DNA from: Gamsiella multidivaricata
Taxonomy: Eukaryota > Mortierellomycota > Mortierellomycetes > Mortierellales > Mortierellaceae
Assembly: GCF_025024155.1 (NCBI RefSeq)
Contig: NW_026251775.1
Location: 1-64,000 of the forward strand
Direction: 5' to 3'
Length of the DNA stretch: 64,000 nucleotides
Every line of letters begins with the position of its first letter. Within the stretch, counting starts at the first letter, position 1. This document shows positions 54,801 to 64,000 of the stretch, piece by piece. The translations under genes and the position numbers were made by a program. Below the pieces are notes generated by a model. It did not search any database. It was not told the origin of the DNA and worked only from the letters and a program-made list of their open reading frames with translations.

Positions 54801-56243
54801 ATGCGTCCAGCATTTTGTCCTCCTGATCAAAAGACATGGTGTGTGTTCCGACAATATGCGCGCAAGTGTTGAGGACCATAACATTTCGAATGAATGGCTT
54901 GGTCTCGCCTTGCACAGTGATCATTGATGCAATCTGAATGACTGGATCGACTTTTGCTTCCGGAAAGATACCCTTGCGACCCGCGCACTCGATATCAAAA
55001 CTCATGATCCGCAAGGGTGCAATCTTAGACCAATATCCTTCCGCTTGATGACTGATCAGCTTGTCATAACTATGAAAAAATGGTCATAACACGATTAGTG
55101 CTTGTCCAGGCACACTGCAAAAATACTGCGTACGAATACGCATAACACACTAACCTAATCTCCACATTGATCTGGGCATTCGAATGTGGGTCGTTCTTGA
55201 GTTGATACGTTCCTGAGGGTAACTCGATCCAGTTTGCTCCAGATATTTTGCAATCGATCATAAACCGCAAAAGATAGGCGAGGTTGCTTTCAAAAGTCTG
55301 TTGCACATTGAAGTCTGAGAATCCTGGGAACGATATGCCTGACTCGAGGGCCCGTTTGGCTACGTTGATGTTTCTAGGATCCTTGAGGGTGATCCTCAAG
55401 AATGGAGACTTCTCCCCGCCGTAATATCCATAGATCGACTCCTTCAATTTCCACTCGATCTTGACGACACTGTGGGCCCTGTCCATCTTAGCCTATTGAA
55501 GAGGATTATAATTGTTCAAGTAAAACCATCTTTTCATGACAAACATAGTTCTACTGACCAAGCTCGATTTGTTACCTCTAGTGCCGAGGTGAGAGCTGGA
55601 ATGTTCTCAATCTTGAAGCCCATTGGAGCCGGCACATAAAAGTAAGGCAGAAATCCTGTGACATGGCAGATGACGCTGTTTCCGGTCTATATTATTGTAC
55701 CATATATAAACCAGGAGTTCAGTATCCATGTCCGTTATGTAGCTCCACGAAGGCATGAAGGTTGCTAGATGTCTATGGTGATGAGACGAACTTCTGTGAC
55801 TCCATAAAACCGAACAACAGGTGTCTGCGTTCCTGAGTGCGTGTACTCGTCCGCCTCGATTTGTTGAAACACTGTGGTGAAAAAAGATAAACATTAGATG
55901 TCGTTGGAGTACAAAAGTACAAAGATAAGATTGAAGTCAAACCATGAAGTATACCTAATGGGTCGGTTTTCGGGTTGAGCTTCTCGACAGGAGGGCGAAG
56001 CCAAAGCAACGTGGGGTCATCGACTATTCCATCAGAAAATAAACGAGTTGCTTAGTATCCACGTATCAACAGGCACCAGCCATACTGCATACTACGCAAA
56101 TGAACCGACAGCCTACCTTTGGCAGCCTGCGATGTCTCCTGCAACTCCTCCAGCTCTTTCAGGAAGGAAGATTGCGACTCTAGCTGAGCCGACTTTGCCG
56201 AGTTCATTCGACGCTTCTTCGCGGCATGGGCATCCTGCGACAT
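51843..56243 (-). CDS. POL3: DNA polymerase delta catalytic subunit
   Basis: Replicative B-family polymerase with 3'-5' proofreading, nuclear. About 15 exons run leftward from ATG 56243 (context GCCACCATG) to TAG 51843. Approximate exons: 56243-56118, 56024-55953, 55873-55792, 55688-55577, 55495-55154, 55075-54664, 54572-54399, 54305-54022, 53943-53732, 53649-53498, 53413-53008, 52915-52819, 52740-52636, 52564-52288 and 52205-51843. Exonuclease motifs are [10 protein letters not shown] (I), [12 protein letters not shown] (II) and YCLKDA (III). Polymerase motifs are [10 protein letters not shown] (A), [11 protein letters not shown] (B) and YGDTDSVM (C). The C-terminus keeps CysA (CLGC...CANC) and CysB (CQRC...C...C), the latter the Fe-S cluster site in yeast. 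The N-terminus [11 protein letters not shown] is a nuclear localisation signal. One donor near 55790 is an atypical GTTCGT. Confidence 0.95.
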
Positions 56244-56590
56244 GGTGGCGTTTCCTGTCAAATAAGATGGTCGGTACGAGAGAAACTAGCCGGGTCCAAA
56301 GGAACTATTGCTTTAGGGCCGGTGCAAGGATGCGTAGTATGTCGAAGATGGAGGACGCAAGCGATCGAGAGGAAGAATTGCCCTTTAGAATTGATCCGAG
56401 CAGCAAAGACAAAGGAACAGCTCTACAAAGCGACGCGGGGCCCTAGTTGTTTTCAAACGCGTCCACAAAAATAAATGAAACATGGTCACAGCACGTGCAT
56501 ACGCGCAACCTCCCATCGCGTCCAAAAACAACGCGTATCTTATCCTAGATGCCATGATGTCATATTGATATCATTGGGAGCCCTTTCGAA

Positions 56591-56598
56591 TATAAAAA
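56591..56598 (+). promoter_or_regulatory. TATA box of the CsbD/Hmp1-like gene
   Basis: TATAAAAA lies about 100 bp before ATG 56694, followed by a CT/CA-rich leader. A strong TATA fits a highly expressed or stress-induced small protein. Confidence 0.6.
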
Positions 56599-56693
56599 CT
56601 CACGACTTCCCACCAGCTTCTGTCCTCCAACATTCTCCATCCATCACTACAACTTCCTATCCTCCCAGCTCATAACCACCCCTTCAAACAACC

Positions 56694-56984
56694 ATGTCCA
56701 ACATCGACAAGATCACCAACACCGCCAGCTCCTACATCGGAGGCGCCAAGCAGACTATTGGCGAGACCATCGGTAACGCCGATCTCGCCGCCGCCGGCGC
56801 ACACCAGAAGGCCCACGCCGACACCTCCCTGAAGATCGCCGAGGCCAAGCTCCAAGCCGAGAATCTCGGACACAGTATTGAGAGCAACATCCAAAAGAAC
56901 GCCGGATCTCCCGCAGAAGACAAGAGCCTCGAGGCCAACGGACGGGCCAGCATCGCACTAGGCAGCACCGGGCACAACGTCTAA
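56694..56984 (+). CDS. CsbD-like small protein (Hmp1-type mismatch/cruciform DNA-binding)
   Basis: 96 residues, single exon, starting MSNIDKITNTASSYIGGAKQ. Alternating Ala/Lys/Glu-rich helices and the motif pattern (K-I-T-N-x-A-S-x-Y-x-G-x-A-K-Q) match the fungal family called mismatched base pair and cruciform DNA recognition protein (Hmp1) within the CsbD-like superfamily. CsbD-like proteins are hydrophilic and usually stress-induced; a DNA-structure-binding role comes from the Hmp1 name and is not shown here. The codon use is strongly biased toward C-ending codons, as in highly expressed fungal genes. It is divergent from POL3 with about 450 bp shared upstream. Confidence 0.78.
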   Translation: MSNIDKITNTASSYIGGAKQTIGETIGNADLAAAGAHQKAHADTSLKIAEAKLQAENLGHSIESNIQKNAGSPAEDKSLEANGRASIALGSTGHNV

Positions 56985-57363
56985 GCCTTTGGCACTAACG
57001 CCGCCATCATTAGGTGACCTCTAGCCAGCAGCAGTCGCCCGACTCTTATTCAGCCCATCGCACCAATTTCATTGTACAGTTGTAATAAATTCCGATTCCA
57101 CACAACCCTTTGACAGCGCCGAAATTAATCCTTTTTGTAGGCGTAGATAACGCGATCGAGCCTCAAAGGAGTTTTGTCACAGCTGCTTGTATTTTTTTTT
57201 TTCCATCCTTGCGGACAGCTACAGGAGTAATATACGCACCATGGCACTCTGGCATAGCATGTACCGCATCATCATGACCACCAAGCCTGTATGGAGGCAG
57301 AATCGCAAGCTACATTTCTATCTCCCCCTATTCACAAAACTATAATCCTTTTCTAACCAATTC

Positions 57364-57616
57364 ATGACCGAACGATTTCAGAATATCGCGAATCAAATCA
57401 CTGGTACCGCTAAGCAACCATCGACGTCAAAAACCTCGCCACTCAGGGCTTCTTTCCTCAAAAAGTAATAAAAGAAAGCCAAAGCTGAAGATCAACCTGC
57501 CTCAAAGACTAACCGGCGCCAGACTGCACACGCTCATGGAGTCGAATACTTCATTAACAACGAGATCCGCAAGAGGACTGGGGACTCTGGCGGACAATCC
57601 TGCGATGGAAGTCTGA
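57364..57616 (+). pseudogene. Decayed CsbD/Hmp1-like copy
   Basis: An ATG at 57364 starts MTERFQNIANQITGTAKQP, a pattern like CsbD-family N-termini. The frame breaks near 57465, and a second frame continues with helices (QTAHAHGVEY near 57520, GDSGG near 57580) to a stop at about 57616. It lies 380 bp past the intact gene and probably arose by tandem duplication. Confidence 0.4.
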
Positions 57617-58221
57617 TGACATGCCAACTTTAGTCGTAAGAGTGTTCTGCGCGACCCTTAGACGGTACTGGCTTGTCGTTCTACGGAATAGGCATCCGCC
57701 TTTTCTATGACGCCTGTCCAAACAGCAACTACAGTAGTTTTTATCATAGAAACTGATATAGTATTTATCGTAGAAACTGATACAGTTTTTATTATTCAAC
57801 TGCTGAGGGCCTCAACTGTAACACTTTTAAGGCGCCGATCCACCAGCTAGTCATTAAGGGAGGACGAGGACATGTTTTTTGCCCCAACGCGTTCAATTAG
57901 CCGCTACTAATTCAAGCAAGCACATCAGTTACACCAAAAAAAAAAATCTCGTGAATGGTACTTTCAACGTGAGACGCGACAGAACGCATGCTCTACACTG
58001 CTTCATGGGATTCATGAAAGTGGCTTTGGCGACCCTTACCCTTCAACGTTCGCGTCCAAAAAAAAAAAAAAAAAAAAAAAGAGCCTTGACTGCCTTACTT
58101 TGCCCTTTTTCATCAACCTCTTACAAGAACCGCAGGACATCATCGCCATCCCCAGAAACACCAACGAAACACGCCAGGACCAACAGTACATCTCATCTCG
58201 CAAGGAGGAAGACCCATCACC
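57617..58221. other. Intergenic with A-run and direct repeats
   Basis: A short direct repeat of about 28 bp (TTTTATCATAGAAACTGATA type, 57738-57790) and an A22 run (58058-58080) are present. The TRAPPC2L promoter is presumably here. No gene seen. Confidence 0.45.
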
Positions 58222-59042
58222 ATGTCGAACATCAACATCAGTTGCATCGCCATCATTGGCAAGCAGGCAAGCGCTGTTTCTATTTTTTTTTTTTTGCAGC
58301 ATACCAACCAACGCTCTGCGCGTCGTCCTCGTCCCCCTAACCTCTTCATACTTTTCTGTAGAACAACCCTCTATTCATCAAGAATTTCAACCCTTCACAC
58401 CCAGATCTCAAATACCACTATATCGCACACACATCATGCGATGTCATGGAGGAACGAGGTTCGTTTTTCTTCTTCTCTGTGTTCGACCCCAACAGCCAGC
58501 GTCAATGGATACTCGGAAACGATGATCTTAAAGACCACTTTTTAATGCTGCTGCATCCGCTATATTGAATGGATACCCCCTCCCCAACAAAATAGCGGCG
58601 ATGAAGGCTCAGGACATGTATCTTGGCGTATTATTCTCTATGGAGGACCTCTCCGTCTACGGATACATGACCAATACCAAGATCAAGTTCATCACAGTCC
58701 TCACAGTGCCCGATGTCATCATCAAGGACCTCGATATGAAGAATGTAAGTGCCCGCTCGACACACACACCTTTTATCTTGGTCCGATTACATACACGATC
58801 AAGCAACGATTTCTTCATACCCTAATGCTCTCCCGGTTCCTGCTTTTTTTTTTTCGCTCTATTAGGTATTCCGCAGGATCCATGCAGCCTATGTGAACCA
58901 TGCCAGCAACCCATTCTACGATATCGACTCGCAAAAAATGATTAAAAGTAAAAAGTTTGAGCAGGAGATCGAGGCCATCGGCAAAGGTCGTGCACTCGAA
59001 GGCGGAAACAGAAACTCTCTCCTTCCAGCGCAGGCTTCATGA
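58222..59042 (+). CDS. TCA17: TRAPP complex subunit TRAPPC2L / Tca17
   Basis: Exons 58222-58266, 58362-58458, 58596-58744 and 58866-59042 join in phase to 155 residues, normal for the family. The protein belongs to the Sedlin (longin-like) family of TRAPP tethering subunits, which act on Rab GEF activity at the Golgi. Signature blocks are NNPLFIKNFNPSHPDLKYHY, MYLGVLFSMEDLSVYGYMTN, KIKFITVL and a NPFYDIDS segment near the C-terminus. The first intron starts GCAAGC after CAG, a GC-AG intron, and no GT donor keeps the frame. The second starts with GTTCGT. The 3' end converges on the SNF2 gene with about 200 bp between them. TRAPPC2 (Trs20) is the close alternative, but the KAQDMYLG block fits TRAPPC2L better. 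Confidence 0.88.
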
Positions 59043-59244
59043 TCCATATCGGAAAATAAACAAAACGTTCAAAGTAATAGTTAATACAAAAATATTTTTA
59101 TTTCATTCATACTATTGTTCAAGACAGCTCATGATTCATTGTCAGGAACGACCTCTTATGACGGACGCCATCCATGACCCTTTTTATCGAGCTCCGCGTC
59201 AACGCTCGGGTCCTCTAAGACTGCTTTGCCCGATCCACATGATA

Positions 59245-62200
59245 TTATTCCAGAGCGTTTTTGAATGTTAGGTCTGTGTCGTTGCTGCTCAAACCAGCAC
59301 TTATCGTGTTTCCCCCCTGCTGCTGCCGCTGCTGCTCTCCCGATGTGATAGACATGCTGGATGAATATGACTCCGTACTTGGGATTAGAGAGTCCATGGG
59401 CGATCCTACATCTTCGAGCAAAATTGGATCACTTGGGCCACCCGTGGGGAGAGTGGCGGAAGATGACGACAATGCGACCGGGGTTGTTGTCGGCATCGTA
59501 ATCGAAATAGGTCTTGGCAGTGACGATGGCGGGATTTGCTGTGGCATGTTACTGATCGGCCCTGCCGTGAATGTCGCTAGTCCTGGCTGTTGTTCCTGCC
59601 CTGCCGTCTGCGGCATACTAATTGAGGTATAAGAATGCCAAAGTCGCTGAGCAGAATTTACTGGCGCCTGCACTGCGGGCATCTGAATGCTAGTCACCGC
59701 AGGCCCTGACCCTAACTCTGACCCTGAAGAAGTAGGACCATGGATTCCCTGTTCATCCAAAAGTCTTGCCCAAGTATCATCTCTTACGCGAGCGTTGGTG
59801 TCGACATGCTCAGCCAGAGGTTGAGAATACTGAATCTGACCTGAATGCTGGGACTGCTGCTGCTGCTGCTGCTTTTGATGTTCATGAAGAAAGAGCTGTG
59901 GATTCGGCTGTTGTTGCTGCTGTTGGTGCTGCTGCTGGTGCTGTTGATGCTGCTGGTGCTGTACCTGTTGCTGCTGCTGACTTTGTTGGTGTAGTTGCAG
60001 CATTTGTAGGTACTGTTGCTGCAGAATCCGTTGCTGCAGTTGCTGCTGTATTTGCTGCTGTTGCTGTGTCGGCATCTGGGCAAGCGCCGGCACTGTAGGA
60101 GCTAAAGGCGGATGTCCATCGATTCGTCGCTGCTCCTCTGCGATCATATTTTGGATCTCAACCATGTCCGCTTCTGTCAGATCCGAGTCTTCCTCGCGAA
60201 CCAGGTCACTCTGAAGGGCGACAGAAGCGATCGTCTCGCGATTGCTAATTAAGTCCAGCAAAACGGTGTTAAAGGCGCAAGTAATTGCCAGAGATATGCG
60301 TCGTTGGTTAAGGATACGTCGTCTCACCTATCTATAACAGATCTCAGTACTGGATCATCTGTATCGGGCCTAGTAAACAGCGTGTCCACATTCTCCTGCG
60401 ATGCCCAGACAGGCGTGGTCTCTGGAGGTTGCTCAAAATACTTTGTCATCTCCGTCTTAGTATACGACTTGATCATGTTCTTCTTATCCACCACCCGAGT
60501 CGACAGACCTAGCTTATGAAGGTTGGTTTTGTATAGCTTGTCCTCCCATGTGCCAAACGTTTGGAGTCTGTAAACGAAGACCTTGCGTTTCTGGCCGTAT
60601 CGGAAGGCGCGTGCAATGGCTTGTTCGTCATGACTCGGATTCCAACCGACATCAAAAATCACGACGCGGCTGGCAGAGACCAGGTTGACGCCCAAAGAGC
60701 CAGCCTAGTTGCGAGAGGGAAGCAAGGCCGTTAGTTGGGATGCTGGACTCACCGCTGCAATGTCACTTCGGCCAAGCAGCAATCAAGATACTGCACTTAC
60801 GTTAGACGAAATAAGGAATAAATGATACTTTGCAGAGGTATTAAACGTGTTGATCATATTTTGTCGATCCTAATATACATTGGACAGGCAAGAATGTATT
60901 CAGCATCAGCACCCCTTGATTCGCAAGAACCCAGTTCATCTGCACTTGGAAATGTATAGTAAACTTACAACAATCGGAGTGTCTCCGTCCAATCTCATGG
61001 ACCAGAATCCTGCCTCCTTCGTGATCCGTTCGATATAATCTGTAATATAACGATCGAGGTCAGTCGTTGGTAGAATCTCTCGCCTCATTACCCAAGCCAG
61101 ATGCCCCACCAGTAGGAACAAAACTTACCAAGGGTAGGAATGCTTCTCGAGAACACAAGCACTTTCTCGTTTACATCTCGGCACGCTTGCAGGATATCCA
61201 TCAATATTTTGATCTTGTAGCTGTGTGAAATGTCGTTCACGTCTTTACAGACAAAAATTTAAAGTGAATATTAGACCCTCCTACGCCGACATTACCCATG
61301 CACGTACACTCGTCCTCATCAGACTTACTCTTTTCTTGAATAAAGCTGCCACTCCAATGGTTTGAAAGGACAGACGCATTCTGACTATATAAACAAACAG
61401 TATTGATTCCCTGGTCAAATTCACTGTAAAGCACGTTTGCTAGGGATGCCGTCCGAGGCAATATGAATCCATACCTAAGTGCTTGTTCAGCTTCTTTAGT
61501 TGTCTCATCACCACTGTCCTCACCAACTGCGTCAGCCAAGCTTTCTGGTACAGCCGTTGTGGGGGAGTCCACAGCCGAGATCGCTTTCGTATCATTGCTG
61601 CTTGCAGCTACAGTCTTGTCCGCTTTCTTTCGCCGCATCATCTCAAACAGAGTGGCCTAAATGAGAGCAAATCAAGATGTTATTTCGTTTTCTTGGTGTG
61701 CTTCTAACTTATCAGAGACAGTCAAGACCACATTGTGATTCTCCTAAATGTTACCTTGAAAACTGCCGGATGATTACAGATTGTCAAAAGGCAATAGCCG
61801 TTACCGAGGACGGCTCTGGTTGTCGGATCCAAAGTGGGGAGGAACGACTAGAGTTGTACAATAGGAGTAAACGCTTAGTGTCAATTTTGTTGGATGCGAC
61901 AAGAAAGAATGGATTGCATTTAGCACCGCAATCTGTCTTACAGTATAGAGGTAGTACTGCATCGTGCTGAGTTTGCAAGAGACAACAAACTCGACCTTCT
62001 TCGGGAGCGTGGCCTTCAGAACCGAAGAATCCTTCCTATAACCGTTTCGATTATCGTATAATGAGCTGGGCGATCATATGCTTCACCGTATCAACAGAGA
62101 ATAGAAACTGAAAGGACAGAAAACGAACCTCATGACAAAATTCTTAATCAGCTCCGTCAAAACCTTCAGTTTCTTAGCAGATGCCTATAATTCATAATAA

Positions 62201-64000
62201 CGATAACATTAGCAAAGCGGCGCCTCCTATGACATTCAATTCTGCAGTATCTTGATATAGCATACCTTCTTTTCAAAAATACTACTGTCTGGGTAAAGGC
62301 CTTCGTTGATGGGTCGGATATAGTTGTGGCGGAATGTAGCAATATCGCCCAAAAAGTTAGGGCGGACAAAATCAACCATGCACCAGTACTCTTCCAGTCT
62401 GTTCTGCAATGGGTGGCCAGTCAAAATCACTCGAGCTGTGCTCTTCAAATTATTTGCGGCGGTTGCCAGCTTCGCCTAATGTACAGATATATTCAATATT
62501 CCATAGGTCACCATGGTCAGATTGTCGCTTATGCATGCAGTCGCTCGAGTCCGTCACGCATGATCACATAAACGTACCTGTGCGTTCTTGAGGTTGTGGC
62601 CTTCGTCAGCTATGATGAGTGAAGGGCCATCTTGAAACAGCTCCCGATATCGAGCACCGACTTCAGATCCCTGGCCTCCTCTGGGAACGCACAACTCTCG
62701 AAACATGCCATAGCCCAGAATGAAAACACCGCCGTCCCGATACCATTCTTCTACCAACACAATCCTTGACGATACCGATTTTGTTTTGGGCGCTATCAGA
62801 AATGTAGACGTAAGATGAAGTTGAAGCATTAAGAACTCACAGTAGCACTGCAATCGAGAGTCAAGTATATTACTCTACTTACAGAATCTCCTGATTTGAA
62901 CAACATGCTGCTCATCGTATGGTAACCATTTCTGGAACTCATCTTCCCAGTTTTGAAGGACGATAGGAGGCACAAGGAGCAGGACTCGTCCAGCCTGTAT
63001 TTGAGGATCAAAAGTATGAGCAGAGCTGTTAGAACATCCTCTGACATATAAGCCTGGATAGCCCTTTGACATGATAAAAAACAGCTAACCTGTAGCTTCT
63101 CAGGAATGTCCTTGTTGCCCGCATGAAGCTCACGCAGCAGCACATACACGAACGCGACGACCTGGAAGCTCTTGCCCAGGCCCATGTTGTGGGCCAGAAT
63201 ACAACCGCCATCAAACATGACGATGTTCTTCCACATAAAACGGACACCGTCAATTTGATGCGGCTTGAGGTTCTTCACTAGGAACGGCGGGATGATCACT
63301 GGATGCTCCGTCTTCTTGTGGCCAGGATTGATAAGGACTTCATCTCCCTTGAGTGGATCCAAGGTTGTCCCTCGAATTTTGGCCCTCATCTCCTGCTCCT
63401 TGATACGCTTCTGAAGCTCCAGTTCATTCTTAGCCGCGTCCTTCCGCAGCCTCAAAACTTCCTCGCTCTCGTCTTTCATAGGCATGGCGGCTTTCCGCTT
63501 TGAGCGGCGTTTGCTCTGGTCTTCTTTCTCCTCCCCTTCCTCAGAGCTCCAGGCCTCGCCCTCAGAAGTATCTCCAAATCGGTTCCGGATGCGCCGTGAC
63601 CGTTTCTTGAGGCCCAAGGTAGGCGACGCTGCTGTGGCGGCGTCAGGGTTAGAGCCATCCTCTGTGATGCCATCCTTTTCAACCGACCCAAGACCTGAGA
63701 TAGGCGTGCTGACCTCCTCGCCCCTGATGGCCTTCGACCGCGCGGTGGATCGCTGGGATCTGTCTGACGAGACAAGCGCTGCAGTACTTGTAGTGCCCTT
63801 GCCCTTCGGCTTCGGCCGAACCTTCCTGGTGATCTTGGGTCCTTCATCTGAACTCGCTTCACTGTGAATTATGATGGAGTTGACCTTGCCAGATGGCCTC
63901 TTCTTTTCGTTCTGAACCTTAGGCTTGTCAGATTTCTCCTCCCTCTTCTCCTGCATCTCTCGTTCCTTCTCCTCCTCCTTCTCCTTCTCGCGCTCCACCT
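59245..64000 (-). CDS. SNF2-family ATPase, Rad54/ATRX-like, N-terminus beyond right edge
   Basis: Multi-exon gene read leftward; the window holds everything except the extreme N-terminus. From right to left there is a charged Lys/Glu/Arg-rich region with several Ser/acidic patches (64000-63450). Helicase motifs follow: [12 protein letters not shown] (motif I, about 63200-63165), [11 protein letters not shown] (Ia), ADEGHNLKN (II, about 62620) and [14 protein letters not shown] (III, about 62420). The C-lobe follows with [29 protein letters not shown] and motif [24 protein letters not shown] (about 60620-60560). These motifs fit the Rad54-like group, nearest ATRX/ARIP4, which move along or remodel chromatin using ATP. 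The C-terminal 300 residues contain a long Gln/His-rich tract (59780-60090). The stop is at 59245. Confidence 0.85.
59787..60083 (-). repeat. CAG/CTG-type trinucleotide tract encoding Gln-rich region of the SNF2 ATPase
   Basis: Imperfect CTG/TTG repeats on the plus strand encode Gln and His runs on the minus strand. The tract probably varies in length between strains. Confidence 0.85.

Noticed and set aside
1..64000. tRNA genes
   Set aside because: I looked for B-box-like GGTTCGA strings and cloverleaf arms but found none I could support by eye. A tRNAscan-type search would settle it.

Overview
This is a eukaryotic nuclear window, almost certainly from an early-diverging filamentous fungus. 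Mortierellomycotina (Mucoromycota) is my best guess. This rests on short GT-AG introns (about 50-400 nt), CT-rich leaders, a CsbD/Hmp1-like small protein, galactose-oxidase/kelch-style type I membrane proteins, a Crypton-type recombinase with a GCR1_C tail, and HET-like and PD-(D/E)XK-like genes. The lineage is inference; no rRNA or other marker is present.

The left half (1-35 kb) is accessory and rich in mobile DNA. Positions 1-4729 hold a decayed LINE retrotransposon on the minus strand, inserted antisense into a HET-domain gene whose 3' half survives at 4730-5917. A relic of an APH-type phosphotransferase follows. A spliced PD-(D/E)XK-like nuclease gene (7.4-10.0 kb) lies downstream of a Fanzor gene (10.1-12.7 kb, eukaryotic TnpB homologue). 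Three hairpins sit between them. The Fanzor is head to head with a spliced MuDR/MULE-type transposase (12.76-14.8 kb). A 278-bp satellite (6.7 copies) follows, each unit carrying a perfect 5' splice-donor string and snRNA-like inverted repeats. A broken Crypton occupies 17.2-20.3 kb.

From 20.8 to 35.2 kb a cassette is duplicated almost identically. It contains a four-helix membrane-protein gene (minus) and a 790-aa HET-like gene (plus), sharing a 684-bp divergent promoter with a 28-nt palindrome, followed by an APH relic. The two copies flank an intact galactokinase gene, itself bracketed by roughly 105-bp inverted repeats. The LINE-interrupted copy at 4.7-6.4 kb is a third member. The two full HET proteins differ mainly in a short patch just after the HET-like domain. 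The arrangement suggests an allorecognition or incompatibility-type module, but function is inference.

The right half (36-64 kb) is ordinary housekeeping DNA. It has eRF3 (SUP35 homologue), two related type I membrane proteins, a PXB-PX lipid-binding protein, the DNA polymerase delta catalytic subunit, a CsbD/Hmp1-like protein, a TRAPPC2L/Tca17 TRAPP subunit, and a Rad54/ATRX-like SNF2 ATPase that runs off the right edge. Two tiny MITE-like elements lie in this half. Exon boundaries were worked out by eye from splice sites and reading frame and are exact only where stated.
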